Source of the DNA: Nesterenkonia cremea
GTDB taxonomy: Bacteria > Actinomycetota > Actinomycetes > Actinomycetales > Micrococcaceae
DNA: 64,000 bases
Direction: 5' to 3'
Assembly (NCBI RefSeq): GCF_014642675.1
Contig: NZ_BMIS01000004.1
Span: 62,001-126,000, forward strand
In this document: one piece after another, positions 25,339 through 34,607 of the stretch
Layout of the letters: each line of letters starts with the position of its first letter
Position numbering within the stretch: the first letter of the stretch is position 1
Translations under genes and position numbers: made by a program
The notes under the pieces: model-generated
What the model saw: the letters and a program-made list of their open reading frames with translations, nothing else
Databases searched by the model: none
What the model was told of the DNA's origin: nothing

Positions 25339-26400
25339 CAGAGACGAGCGGAGGGAAGCACGGAGGGAGGCGGCGTGGGCGGCGCAGCGCGGCCGGAAGG
25401 CGTAGACGCAGCCCAGGCGCAGCAGCGTGGCATGCTCATAGGCGGCCAGCGTGTCCTGCGGGACGCCGGCGCGGTAGGCGGTGTCGTTGATCGCGCGCAC
25501 CACAGCCGCCGACTGCTCCTGGGTCCACACGCCCTGCTGAGCCCGCCAGTGGGCGTGAGCACGCAGATTCGCCAGGTCAAGGGCCGGCGGGGCCAGGCAG
25601 GCGGTGTCCACATCCAGGATGCCCGGCCCATGATCCGGAGACCACATCAGCTGCTTGTCATGCAGATCCCGGTGCGCCGGGACCACTTTGCCGGTGGACG
25701 CGTCCTCCAGCAGATGCGCCGCCGACTCCACGGCATCCACCAGCAGCTCGAAGTCCTCGATCACCGGCTGCACGTTCCGAGCCCACTGGCGCAGCACGGC
25801 GATCTCGGCGTCGGCGTCGTGGACCGGGGTGCCCTCGGGCAGCTCGCCGGGATGCTGGATGGTGGTCTCCCAGGCCTGGAGCACCTGCGCCCAGGCCACC
25901 TCCCAGTCCTGGGCGGAGAAGCGGTGGGCCTCATGCAGACTGGTCCCACGCAGCGCCTCGAAGGTCACCGTGGAGTCATCTGAGGCCAGCACCCGCGGCG
26001 TGCGGAAGGGCCCGTCGAAGGCCTGAGCCCGGCGGATCCCTTCCAGGATCCCGGCGGCCCGGCCCGGACGCACCACTTTGATGAACTGCGTGCCGGTGCC
26101 TTCACGGCGCACCACAGCGCGCTTGGCCGGACGGTGGGAGACCACGACGCCGTCCGCGGCAGTCTCCGCCAGTGCCTTCAGCTTGGGATCCTCACCGGTG
26201 GGCAGCAGCTCGAGCCGGCCTTCACCGGAGTCTCCGGCGTCCTCTCCGGCAGGGTGGAACCAGCCGGCGCGCAGCTCAGGGTCATCGCCCCCGGCGGCAC
26301 GGACCTCCACCGGCAGCGGGGCCGAGTCAGCCGGCCAGACGCGTTCGACCAGCCACGAGCGGCCTTCAGCCTGGGCAGTCTCAGGGGGTAGGTAGTGCAC
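25330..26400 (-). CDS. Aminoglycoside phosphotransferase (APH)-fold protein
   Basis: 356 aa. The kinase-like catalytic loop is VPAHRDLHDKQL (HxDxxxxQ, Gln in place of the usual Asn), with the metal-binding ILDVDTACLAPPALDLANL downstream. A Lys for ATP is plausible in GTQFIKVVRPG. Small-molecule kinase fold; substrate unknown. The GTG start overlaps the end of the upstream APH-fold gene by 20 bp. It is the last gene of the six-gene operon, so a sugar, polyol or lipid-linked glycan is a reasonable guess. Confidence 0.8.
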   Translation of the reverse strand: MHYLPPETAQAEGRSWLVERVWPADSAPLPVEVRAAGGDDPELRAGWFHPAGEDAGDSGEGRLELLPTGEDPKLKALAETAADGVVVSHRPAKRAVVRREGTGTQFIKVVRPGRAAGILEGIRRAQAFDGPFRTPRVLASDDSTVTFEALRGTSLHEAHRFSAQDWEVAWAQVLQAWETTIQHPGELPEGTPVHDADAEIAVLRQWARNVQPVIEDFELLVDAVESAAHLLEDASTGKVVPAHRDLHDKQLMWSPDHGPGILDVDTACLAPPALDLANLRAHAHWRAQQGVWTQEQSAAVVRAINDTAYRAGVPQDTLAAYEHATLLRLGCVYAFRPRCAAHAASLRASLRSSLRG

Positions 26401-27598
26401 AGTTCTCCACAGCGGTCTCAGCCGATTCGATTCTCCGGGTCACTGTATCGGCCCAGGCGGCGTCGCAGTTGCGGAAGGGGTCCAGCGCGGAGGCCAGATG
26501 GGCATAGCTCTCCCAGAGCGCCATGGCCGGCGGGTCGGGCTGGGAGACCTCCTGATAGCCGGCCAGGAAGGCCTCCTGCAGCTCCGGCACTCCGGCGCCG
26601 CGGCAGGAGGCCGCCCAGGAGCCGACGTCGCGCATGGCCGGTCCCAGCCCGGCCCGGTCGAGATCGATGATGCGGATCTTATGGCTGCCCGGGGCGGCCA
26701 GCAGGATCTGATCGGGGGAGAGGTCGCCGTGCAGCTGCACCGGCTCACCCGGATCCTGGGCCATGGCGGCCGAGGTCAGCTTCTCCGCCAGGGTCTCCAC
26801 GCGCTCGGCCAGCCAGGGGGCCACCTGCGCGACGGCGTCGACATGGCCGTCCACATCGGCCTCCAGCATGGCCAGCCCCTCAGCGCTGGTGCTGCGGCTG
26901 ACCTGGGTGTGCAGCTCGGCGATCCGGCGCCCGGCGGAATGGGCCGCCGGGGCATAGGGGGCCTCGAGCAGATCGGTGTGGCCCCACAGCGGAGCGGTCA
27001 CAGTGGTTCCGCGGCCGCCCAGTGGCTTCACCCGGCTGATCGGCAGCCCGGCCTCGCGCCAGCGTTCAGCGGCGGTGACGATATGGTCCAGCGGCTGGGC
27101 GCCCACCCGCACCACATGGCGGGCCGGCTCGCCGGCCTCGCTGAAGTGGTCCACGACGGCGACCACTCGGCGTCGGGGGTTGTAGCGCAGGATCTGCCAG
27201 CGAGCGTCCTCACCCAGGGCCGTGCGGGCGGCCTCGAGCTCGCGGCCCAGCCAGCGGTCGGCCCAGACGCTGCCGGAGACCAGATAGGGGGACTCGGCGC
27301 GGTGGACGGTGAGCTCCCGGCTCAGCTTCTCGGCGCGGGAGAGCAGCTTGCCGTATTTGTCGGCGTCGGCGGTGAGCATGGTCCAGCCGTGCTCCCCGCT
27401 GTGGAGGCCGCGATGACTGACGATCACCGAATGCCCCGGCTTCATCCGCAGATGCGTGGGCTCGGTCTCCGTCCCCAGCAGCTGGGTCAGTCCTGCTGCG
27501 CTGAGCAGCGCCTCCGCGCCGTCCAGCCCGGCCACCTCTGCCGCATGAGCATGTGCCTCACGGGGATTGCTCACTGCGACCTGCGTCCCTTCAGTCAC
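26381..27598 (-). CDS. APH-fold phosphotransferase
   Basis: About 405 aa. Catalytic loop VQLHGDLSPDQILLA (HxDxxxxQ) and IRIIDLDRAGLGPAMRDVGS for metal binding, in the C-terminal half. The N-terminal half has LRYNPRRRVVAVVDH. Start: GTG at 27598 inside the ABC exporter's stop (GTGTGA/GTGA), giving tight coupling; the longer frame to 27658 is a shadow of the exporter gene. Paralogue-like partner of the downstream APH protein. Confidence 0.82.
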   Translation of the reverse strand: MTEGTQVAVSNPREAHAHAAEVAGLDGAEALLSAAGLTQLLGTETEPTHLRMKPGHSVIVSHRGLHSGEHGWTMLTADADKYGKLLSRAEKLSRELTVHRAESPYLVSGSVWADRWLGRELEAARTALGEDARWQILRYNPRRRVVAVVDHFSEAGEPARHVVRVGAQPLDHIVTAAERWREAGLPISRVKPLGGRGTTVTAPLWGHTDLLEAPYAPAAHSAGRRIAELHTQVSRSTSAEGLAMLEADVDGHVDAVAQVAPWLAERVETLAEKLTSAAMAQDPGEPVQLHGDLSPDQILLAAPGSHKIRIIDLDRAGLGPAMRDVGSWAASCRGAGVPELQEAFLAGYQEVSQPDPPAMALWESYAHLASALDPFRNCDAAWADTVTRRIESAETAVENCALPTP

Positions 27599-29442
27599 AC
27601 ACGATCCTCTGCGTTCAGGTGCTGGTCCCGCATGGACTCGCGCTGAGTCGACGCCCACTGGGCCAGCATGCTGTTCTCATCGGCCAGCAGCTCCTCGGGG
27701 GAGCCGTCCTCGACGATCTGGCCCTGGTCCAACCATAGGATGCGGTCCAAACCTTGAACTGTGCTGAGATCGTGGGTGATGGCCACGGTGGTGCGGCCGC
27801 GGGTCAGCTCGCGCAGCGAGGACTCCACCAAGGCACGGGAGGCCGGATCCAGCCCCGAAGTGGCCTCATCGAGGATCACCACCGGTGCATTGCGGACCAG
27901 GGCCCGGGCGATGGCGATCCGCTGGCGCTGACCGCCGGAGAGCGTGTCACCGCGGTTGCCCAGCACGGAGTCATAGCCCTCGGGGAGGGCCTCGATGAAC
28001 TCATGGGCGCCGGCGCGGCGGGCGGCGTCCTCCACCTCCTCATCGGTGGCGTCCAGGCGGCCGTATCGGATGTTCTCTCTCACCGTGGTGGCGAAGAGGA
28101 CGGACTCCTGCAGCAGGATGGAGACGTTGCTGCGCAGATCCTCACGGGTGACGCGGCGAGTGTCATGGCCGTCCATCAGCACAGAACCTGAGTCCACATC
28201 GGCCAGACGCAGCAGATAGCCGGCCAGGGTGGACTTGCCCGCACCGGAGGGGCCAAGCAGGCCCACGCGCTGTCCGGCGGGGATGTGTAGGCTCAGATCC
28301 TTGAACAGCTCACGTCCGTGGCCGTCCTTGGTGGTGACCCTATAGAAGGCGATGTCTCCGTGGACGCGGCCCATCGGCTGGGCGGGGTCCGGATCGGTGA
28401 TCTCCACCGGCTCGTCCAGCAGATCGGCGATGCGCTCGCCGGAGGCGGTGGCCCGGGCGATGCGCCCGGTGTACTTGGCCATATCGCGCAGCGGCTTCAT
28501 GGCGATCTTCAGGTACATCAGGAACAGGACCATGTCTCCGGGAGTCATGACCCCGCCCAGGACCTGCCAGCCGCCGAAGCCCAGCACCACGGCGGTGGAG
28601 ATGCCCACCAGCAGATCGGTGGAGCGTTCCAGCCGGGCGGCGAGTTTGCGGGCCTTGATGCCGGCCTTCAGCGCCTTCTGGTTGCCCGCGGCGAAGCCCT
28701 GGGCCACGGTGTCCTCCAGCCCGTAGGCCTGGACCACGCGGATGGCGGCCAGCGCCTCGGCGGCGTCCCCAACCAGCTGACCCTCGCCCTTGCGGGTGGC
28801 CCGGGAGGCGGTGGTGATCTTGGGGGAGGCGAAGCGGCTGATCAGGAAGTACAGCGCCGCCGTCGCCAGCACCACCAGGGAGAGCACCGGGTTGAGCACG
28901 ATCACCACGATGAACAGCGCGATGAGCGTGAGCAGGTTGCCCACCAGCGGCAGGCCCGCGGTGACCGCGACCTCCTGCAGCCGGCCCATATCGCCCACCA
29001 GACGCTGGGAGGTGTCTCCCACGCTGGCCTTGGAGTGATAGCGCAGCGAGAGCGACTGGATGTGGTCGAAGACCCGTGAGCGCAGCCGGGTGGCCACCTT
29101 CACACCGGTCTTGGCGAAGGCGATGGTGGAGAAGTAGTTGCACACTGCCCGTCCGCCGACGATCAGCGCCAGCATGACCGCCCAGAAGGCCAGTACGGTG
29201 CCGACGTCGTCGGGGACGGTCTCCACCTCGGCGATCTCTGCGCCCAGAGCCTCGGTGACGTTGTCCACGGCGAACTTCACCGGCCAGGGCTCGAGGATGC
29301 GGAAGAGCACATCCCCGAGCAGGGCCAGCATGCCGAGGGTGATCAGGAGCTTATGCTCCTTCAGATGAGGCCCGATCATCCTCAGCGTGCGCATCAGCCC
29401 CTGACGGTGCTGGGCACGCGGGGACTTCGGGCGTTCACTCAT
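27595..29442 (-). CDS. ABC exporter, fused membrane and ATPase domains
   Basis: 615 aa. Six-helix type I exporter domain in the first 340 residues (for example LLITLGMLALLGDVLFRIL, VVIVLNPVLSLVVLATAALY). ATPase domain: Walker A GLLGPSGAGKST (about 400), Q-loop SILLQESVLF, signature LSGGQRQRIAIA, Walker B VVILDEATSGLD and H-loop AITHDLSTV. It probably works as a homodimer. It overlaps both neighbours by 4 bp; three glycosyltransferases lie upstream and two APH-fold kinases downstream, so it likely exports a glycosylated product. Confidence 0.92.
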   Translation of the reverse strand: MSERPKSPRAQHRQGLMRTLRMIGPHLKEHKLLITLGMLALLGDVLFRILEPWPVKFAVDNVTEALGAEIAEVETVPDDVGTVLAFWAVMLALIVGGRAVCNYFSTIAFAKTGVKVATRLRSRVFDHIQSLSLRYHSKASVGDTSQRLVGDMGRLQEVAVTAGLPLVGNLLTLIALFIVVIVLNPVLSLVVLATAALYFLISRFASPKITTASRATRKGEGQLVGDAAEALAAIRVVQAYGLEDTVAQGFAAGNQKALKAGIKARKLAARLERSTDLLVGISTAVVLGFGGWQVLGGVMTPGDMVLFLMYLKIAMKPLRDMAKYTGRIARATASGERIADLLDEPVEITDPDPAQPMGRVHGDIAFYRVTTKDGHGRELFKDLSLHIPAGQRVGLLGPSGAGKSTLAGYLLRLADVDSGSVLMDGHDTRRVTREDLRSNVSILLQESVLFATTVRENIRYGRLDATDEEVEDAARRAGAHEFIEALPEGYDSVLGNRGDTLSGGQRQRIAIARALVRNAPVVILDEATSGLDPASRALVESSLRELTRGRTTVAITHDLSTVQGLDRILWLDQGQIVEDGSPEELLADENSMLAQWASTQRESMRDQHLNAEDRV

Positions 29443-30833
29443 CGCGGGGTCACTCCGAGGGGCTCGTGGGGGATGTCATCGGTCAGTTCGGCCAGCATGG
29501 CCGGGGAGAGCACCGGCAGGGGTGTGGTCAACCCGGCGTGGGTGCTGCTGGACAGGCCCACTGCGCGCAGCAGATCGCCGCAGCGGCGGGTCCAGGTGTG
29601 GCGCTCCACGACGGCGGCGCGGCCGGCGAAGGCCAGGCGGGTGCGCAGCTGCGGGCGGGAGGCCAGCTGATCCAGTGCATTGGCCAGCGCGTTCTCATCG
29701 CCGGCGGGGACCAGCAGTCCGCGCTGGCCGGCGGAGATCTTCTCTCCGCGGGCATCCAGCGCATTGCTCGACTGCCCGGAGAGCAGCTCCGGCAGCTCGC
29801 CCACGGCAGAGGCCACGACGGTGACGCCTGCGGCCAGGTACTCATAGACCTTCAGCGGGGAGAAGTAGTGTCCTGCGGCCTGCGGCTCGGGATACGGGGC
29901 CACAGCCACGTCGAACCGGGTGAGGATCGCAGGGATCTCCTGCGGGGCGACAGCGCCGTGGAAGCAGACCTGGTCGGCGATGCCGAGCTCATCGGCCATC
30001 CGCTCCAGGCGCAGCTGCTCCGGTCCGGTGCCGGCGAACTCCAGGCGCCAGGAGGAGCGGTCGGCGTGCAGGGCTGCGGCGAAGGCATGCAGCAGCACAT
30101 CGGTGCCGTGCCAGGGCTTGAGCGTGCCCACGAAGCCCACGGTGAAGGGGCGGTCCTGGGAGGACTCCTCCTCCTGGTGCTCCTGGGGGTGGAAGCGCTC
30201 GGTGTTCACACCGTTGGGGATGACCATGACGCGCGGATCGCCGATCTGCTCGCCCAGGATGCCGCGGACCCACTGTGCCACCGGCTCGGAGACGCAGGAG
30301 ACCACGTCGGCGCCGCCCAGGGCGCGCAGGGTGATGTGCTCAGCGCCCTCGGCCTCGTGGAGCTCGCGGTGGGTGCCCTGCTCCTGCAACAGCGGGGCGT
30401 TGACCTCCATGACCAGCGGGACGTCGCGGATGAAGCCATGGTCCAGATCGCTGTCGCGCTCGGTGTAGAGGGACTTCAGCGTGGCGCCGGCCTCGGAGAA
30501 CAGTGAGTAGCGCTCGTAGATGAGCTCATAGTCCTCGGACGCGGCCAGCTGCGCCATCTGCAGGGAGGCCTGGGTGATGGCTTGTTCGCGGGAGGCCACA
30601 TCCTTTGGGGCCTCGGCGTCCACCGGAACGGTGATCACGCGCAGATCCGCCAGATCCTCCGGCACCGACTCGGTGTCCGGCTGACCGGCCTTATCGCCGC
30701 GCTTGGCGCAGTAGACGGTCACCTCGTGGCCGTGGGTGCGGAACGCCCGGATCATCTCTTGGACGTGCACGGAGGCACCCTTGGTGCCGAAGACGCCGAT
30801 GCCGGGATCGGCCAGCAGGTAGGCGATTCTCAT
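29439..30833 (-). CDS. Glycosyltransferase family 4
   Basis: 464 aa. GT-B fold. The N-terminal GVFGTKGASVHVQEMIRAFR is the acceptor-side loop of GT4 enzymes. The C-terminal domain has VGFVGTLKPWHGTDVLL (about 240-256) and the donor site LKVYEYLAAGVTVVASAVGE (E-x-x-A-x-G). Cytoplasmic, membrane-associated at most. Overlaps its neighbours by 4 bp on each side. Confidence 0.9.
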   Translation of the reverse strand: MRIAYLLADPGIGVFGTKGASVHVQEMIRAFRTHGHEVTVYCAKRGDKAGQPDTESVPEDLADLRVITVPVDAEAPKDVASREQAITQASLQMAQLAASEDYELIYERYSLFSEAGATLKSLYTERDSDLDHGFIRDVPLVMEVNAPLLQEQGTHRELHEAEGAEHITLRALGGADVVSCVSEPVAQWVRGILGEQIGDPRVMVIPNGVNTERFHPQEHQEEESSQDRPFTVGFVGTLKPWHGTDVLLHAFAAALHADRSSWRLEFAGTGPEQLRLERMADELGIADQVCFHGAVAPQEIPAILTRFDVAVAPYPEPQAAGHYFSPLKVYEYLAAGVTVVASAVGELPELLSGQSSNALDARGEKISAGQRGLLVPAGDENALANALDQLASRPQLRTRLAFAGRAAVVERHTWTRRCGDLLRAVGLSSSTHAGLTTPLPVLSPAMLAELTDDIPHEPLGVTPR

Positions 30834-32164
30834 AGCAGTGCTCCTTCTGCGCGGTCCTGTTCTCTCAGGGGATCCTGCGCAACGGTTCGGGTTGCTGTGA
30901 CCAGAGCGCTCAGCGCGGAGGCCTGGCGGTGGGAGTCGTAGAGCTCCTCCACCAGTGCGCGGGCGTTGTCGGTGCGCCGCCGGTGCTCGGCGGCGGAGGC
31001 GGAGTCGGTTCGGATGGCCTCAGAGACGGCGTCCGTCAGGGCCACAGCGTCGCCGGAGGGCACCAGCCACCCGGTCTCACCGGTGCGGATGACCTCCCCG
31101 ACGGCGGTCACATCGGCTGCCACGCAACGGATGCCGCGTGCCATAGCCTCGAGAAGAACAGTCGGAAGCCCGTCAGCATTCCCATCCCGGCCCACCACGA
31201 AGGGTGCGACGAACACGTCATGGGTGCCCAGCAGCTCCCGGACCTCGGCCTGGGTGCGGGCTCCGAGCAGCCGGACCTGGTCCTGCATACCCAGGCGCTG
31301 GATCTGTCGTTCCAGGTCAGCGGCCATGGGGCCGTCTCCGGCGATATCGGCCTCCACCACGACGCCGGCCTCGCGCAGCCTTGACACGGCGTCGATGAGC
31401 AGGTGGAAGCCCTTCTTCTCCACCAAGCGTCCCACGGAGAGAAGCCGCGGCACGCTCTGCTCCTCAGTCTCTGTCCCGGCCCCGGCCCGGGTGCGCGGGG
31501 CGTAGGGAAAGCGCTCCATCTCCAGGCCGTTGCGGACCAGCTTCAGCGTGGCGGTCGCCTCCGGGAAGCGGCGGCGCAGATCCGCCAGGTTGTAGCCCGA
31601 GATGGTGATCGAGTGGTGGGCATCGGCGAACTTCTGCTCCAGCTCCAGCTGGTCGATATCCTCGTGGAAGATGTCCTTGGCGTGGGCGGTGAAGGAGTAG
31701 GGGATCCCTGCGATCTGCCCAGCGGTCCGGGCCACGGTGGTGGCCACAGAGGCGAAGTGGGCGTGCAGATGGGTGACCCCCTGTTCACGGGCCAGCCGTG
31801 CCACGGAGACCGCCTGGACGGCGTCGTCGGAGCTGTGGCGCAGCAGCTCAGGGAGCACCGTGCGCACACCCTCCAGCAGCTGCTCATCGGAGCCGGTCTC
31901 GCTGAGGTGCTGCCAGAAGCGCCCGGCGGTGTTGGGCCGGGAGACGTGGACCACCGGGGCCTTCACCCGGGCCAGCTCAGGGTGGAAGCGGGTGTCGGTG
32001 GAGGGCCGCAGGGAGAAGATGACGATCTTCTCGCCGCGGGCCTCGCGGGCCAGGATCTCGGAGACGATGAAGGTCTCCGAGAAGCGCGGGTACATCTTCA
32101 GGACATAGCCGACCACGGGCTCCTGGGGGTGGGGCTGTGCTGTGGACATGGCGTCAGCGGACAT
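30830..32164 (-). CDS. Glycosyltransferase family 4 (WcaL-like)
   Basis: About 444 aa. Begins VVGYVLKMYPRFSETFIVSE, the signature start of WcaL/colanic-acid type GT4 enzymes; GVTHLHAHFASVAT follows, then LLSVGRLVEKKGFHLLIDAV and LLEAMARGIRCVAADVTAVG with ETGWLVPSGD. The ATG at 32164 is chosen because GAGGAG lies 7 nt upstream. It overlaps the upstream gene by 11 bp. Donor and acceptor sugars unknown. Confidence 0.9.
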   Translation of the reverse strand: MSADAMSTAQPHPQEPVVGYVLKMYPRFSETFIVSEILAREARGEKIVIFSLRPSTDTRFHPELARVKAPVVHVSRPNTAGRFWQHLSETGSDEQLLEGVRTVLPELLRHSSDDAVQAVSVARLAREQGVTHLHAHFASVATTVARTAGQIAGIPYSFTAHAKDIFHEDIDQLELEQKFADAHHSITISGYNLADLRRRFPEATATLKLVRNGLEMERFPYAPRTRAGAGTETEEQSVPRLLSVGRLVEKKGFHLLIDAVSRLREAGVVVEADIAGDGPMAADLERQIQRLGMQDQVRLLGARTQAEVRELLGTHDVFVAPFVVGRDGNADGLPTVLLEAMARGIRCVAADVTAVGEVIRTGETGWLVPSGDAVALTDAVSEAIRTDSASAAEHRRRTDNARALVEELYDSHRQASALSALVTATRTVAQDPLREQDRAEGALL

Positions 32165-33392
32165 ATGCGGGCTCCTCATCGAGTGCGTGCGAGTCATAGG
32201 CCTCAGCTGAAGCGAGCACTGCGCGGCGACTGATCAGCTCGGCGGCGAAGTCGCCCACCCGGGTCAGGCCGTCCAGGTCCACGCCGTCGCGCAGCGTGCG
32301 CTGGTGGACGGCGTGGGAGAACCAGAAGGACAGGGCGGCCGGGGTCAGCTGTTCGGCCGGCAGCGTGCTGACCGCACCGGCGGCGGCCAGGGCGGCGGCG
32401 CGGCGCGGCTGCTCCGCCCGGCGGGTGCTGCGCGGGACCACCAGGGCAGGCGTCGTGGTGGCCATGACCTCTGCCAGCGAGTTGTAGCCGGCCATGCAGA
32501 CCACGGCGGCGGCCTCGCGGATCAGTTTGGGGACGTTGGGGGCGTAGCGGCGCACCTGGACCTGCTGGCTGCCGTTGAGGTGGGCCGATTCGCCCACGGC
32601 GGCGGAGATCCGCTCATAGTCGGCGGCCGGCATCTGGGGTCCGGTGAGGATCACATGGCGGTGCCCGACGGGGGCCTGGGCGCGGGCGGCCGCCAGGGCG
32701 ATCTGGCCGCCGTCGGAGCCGCCGCCCACCATGGTCAGCACATAGGGCTGGACGGTGTCCTCGCCCGTGGGATCATCCGGACGGCCGTGGGAGAGGTAGC
32801 CGGTGGAGCGGCTGCGGGAGGCCAGCTCCGGGGGAAGCTCGCCGGTGGCGAAGGGGTCGTAGACGGCGTCGTCGCCATAGACCCACACCGCGTCATAGTG
32901 CTCGGCCACGCCGGCACCGCCGCCCACCCGTTCCCATTCGCGCTGAGCGGTCTGGGGAGTGTCGAGCACATCGCGCATGCCCAGGACAGTGGTGGTCCGG
33001 CCGCGATCGCGGAGCATCTGCAGGGCGGGCTTGAGCTCGCCGCCCACGCCGAAGGGATGCCGGTCCACGATGAAGAGATCCGGGCTGATGGCTTCCAGCG
33101 CGGCGGAGACGGTGGAGCTGCGCAGAGCGGTCAGCTGTTCCACGGACATGGTCAGCTTCCGGGAGGCGTAGCCGTTCTCGGTGCGGGTGAAGCCGGGCAG
33201 GACCAGCCAGTCCCAGCCCGGGGGCAGGGAATCGTTGGTGGCATCCGGGTGCCCGGCGATGAGCAGCCCACGGACCTGCTGGCCGGTCAGGCGCGGCAGG
33301 TCGGCGGCCAGCGCGAAGGCGATGGCCCGGTTGCGGCGGGCGTGGCCCAGGCCGACCGAATCGTGGGAGTACAGGGCAACCGTGATGCTCAT
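32154..33392 (-). CDS. Predicted glycosyltransferase, MurG/GT28-like C-terminal domain
   Basis: 412 aa. MSITVALYSHDSVGLGHARR with an early G-x-G-H loop typical of GT28-like proteins. The C-terminal half has VLTMVGGGSDGGQIALAAAR (about 205-225) and the donor motif VVCMAGYNSLAEVMATTTPA. First gene of the minus-strand operon; the divergent galE gene may supply UDP-galactose to this pathway. Confidence 0.85.
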   Translation of the reverse strand: MSITVALYSHDSVGLGHARRNRAIAFALAADLPRLTGQQVRGLLIAGHPDATNDSLPPGWDWLVLPGFTRTENGYASRKLTMSVEQLTALRSSTVSAALEAISPDLFIVDRHPFGVGGELKPALQMLRDRGRTTTVLGMRDVLDTPQTAQREWERVGGGAGVAEHYDAVWVYGDDAVYDPFATGELPPELASRSRSTGYLSHGRPDDPTGEDTVQPYVLTMVGGGSDGGQIALAAARAQAPVGHRHVILTGPQMPAADYERISAAVGESAHLNGSQQVQVRRYAPNVPKLIREAAAVVCMAGYNSLAEVMATTTPALVVPRSTRRAEQPRRAAALAAAGAVSTLPAEQLTPAALSFWFSHAVHQRTLRDGVDLDGLTRVGDFAAELISRRAVLASAEAYDSHALDEEPAYVR

Positions 33393-33468
33393 GGGTATAA
33401 GAGTGGTGGGTCATCATGAGAGCCGGATGAGAGATCGCATCAGAATCTTTCAGAGGCCGCCGGCTGGA

Positions 33469-33474
33469 TAGAGT
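33469..33474 (+). promoter_or_regulatory. -10 element upstream of galE
   Basis: TAGAGT, about 37 nt before the galE ATG, leaving room for a leader carrying the GAGGAGAA ribosome binding site. Confidence 0.35.
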
Positions 33475-33511
33475 AGGGATTCGCCCGATCAGATCCACGT
33501 GAGGAGAACGA

Positions 33512-34468
33512 ATGAAGGTCTTGGTGACCGGCGGTGCCGGCTATATCGGCAGCGTGGTGGCTCAGCAGCTGCTCGCCCAGGGACATGAGGTGGTCGTGCT
33601 GGACGACCTCTCAGCAGGTCACCCCGACGCCGTCCTCGCCGGTGCCACATGGCACCACGGAGATCTCTCCGCGGCCGCCGACATCCTGGACTCCAGCTTC
33701 GATGCGGTCATCCACCTGGCGGCGAAGTCGCTGGTGGGGGAGTCGGTGCGGCACCCCGAGCGGTACTGGCACGGCAACATCGTGGCCACGCTGGGACTGC
33801 TGGACACTATGCGCGCCACCGGCGTGAAGCGGCTGGTCTTCTCCTCCACCGCCGCGGTCTACGGCAACCCGCTGCCGGACCTGCCCGGGGGACTGATCAC
33901 CGAGGACCACCCCACGGCGCCGATCAATCCCTACGGAGCCTCCAAGCTGGCCATCGACCATATGCTCACCGCTGAGGCGAACGCCCACGGGCTGGGCGCA
34001 GTGAGCCTGCGCTACTTCAACGTGGGCGGGGCCTCCGAGGGGCTGCGCGAGCGCCACGACCCGGAGACCCATCTGATCCCCAACCTGCTCAAGGCCGCCC
34101 AAGGCGAGGGGGAGGGCGCCAAGCTCTTCGGCATCGACTACCCGACGGCGGACGGCACCGCAGTGCGCGACTACATCCACATCCTGGACCTGGCTCAGGC
34201 GCATCTGCTCGCCATGGAATGGGTTGAGTCGGGCACCCACGAGGTCTTCAACCTGGGCACCGGTGTGGGATCCAGCGTGCTCGAGGTGATCGACGCCGTC
34301 GGGCGTGTGACCGGCAAAGAGGTGCCGGTGACCGAGGAGCCGCGCCGCGCCGGGGATCCGGCCACGCTGGTGGCCTCGGGTCAGAAGGCCCGCGAGGTGC
34401 TGGGCTGGGCGCCGCAGCACAGCCTGGAGGACATCATCGCCGACGCCTGGAAAGCGCTGGAGGGCTGA
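33512..34468 (+). CDS. galE: UDP-glucose 4-epimerase
   Basis: 318 aa. NAD-dependent interconversion of UDP-glucose and UDP-galactose. The Rossmann motif VTGGAGYIGSVV is at residues 5-16, the catalytic S/T in FSSTAAVYG, and Y-x-x-x-K in NPYGASKLAIDHM (about 147-152). RYFNVGGASEG and HEVFNLGTGVGSSV are also typical. Good ribosome binding site (GAGGAG). A 29-bp-arm palindrome begins 4 nt after its stop. Confidence 0.93.
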   Translation: MKVLVTGGAGYIGSVVAQQLLAQGHEVVVLDDLSAGHPDAVLAGATWHHGDLSAAADILDSSFDAVIHLAAKSLVGESVRHPERYWHGNIVATLGLLDTMRATGVKRLVFSSTAAVYGNPLPDLPGGLITEDHPTAPINPYGASKLAIDHMLTAEANAHGLGAVSLRYFNVGGASEGLRERHDPETHLIPNLLKAAQGEGEGAKLFGIDYPTADGTAVRDYIHILDLAQAHLLAMEWVESGTHEVFNLGTGVGSSVLEVIDAVGRVTGKEVPVTEEPRRAGDPATLVASGQKAREVLGWAPQHSLEDIIADAWKALEG

Positions 34469-34471
34469 CCA

Positions 34472-34542
34472 GTTGTGTGGGCACTTTGGGGCGCTCTGAG
34501 TGATCCTCGGATGCTCAGAGCGCCCCAAAGTGCCCACACAAC
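34472..34542 (+). repeat. Long perfect palindrome P1 downstream of galE
   Basis: Two 29-nt perfectly complementary arms (34472-34500 and 34514-34542) around a 13-nt loop. The arm begins GTTGTGTGGGC and the element is followed by GCGGG. It shares its tip and right flank with P2 and P3 near 40.9 and 41.9 kb while its interior differs. Preceded by CAG after the galE stop. Could terminate galE transcription, though no T tract follows. Confidence 0.85.
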
Positions 34543-34585
34543 GCGGGTTTGGCGGCGGCGGAGACGGCGGTGACGACGGCGACGA

Positions 34586-34599
34586 AACCGGGCCCGGTT
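34586..34599. terminator. GC palindrome between convergent galE and acyl-CoA ligase genes
   Basis: AACCGGGCCCGGTT, self-complementary without a loop, in the convergent gap. Function uncertain. Confidence 0.25.
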
Positions 34600-34607
34600 G
34601 CCGAGGC

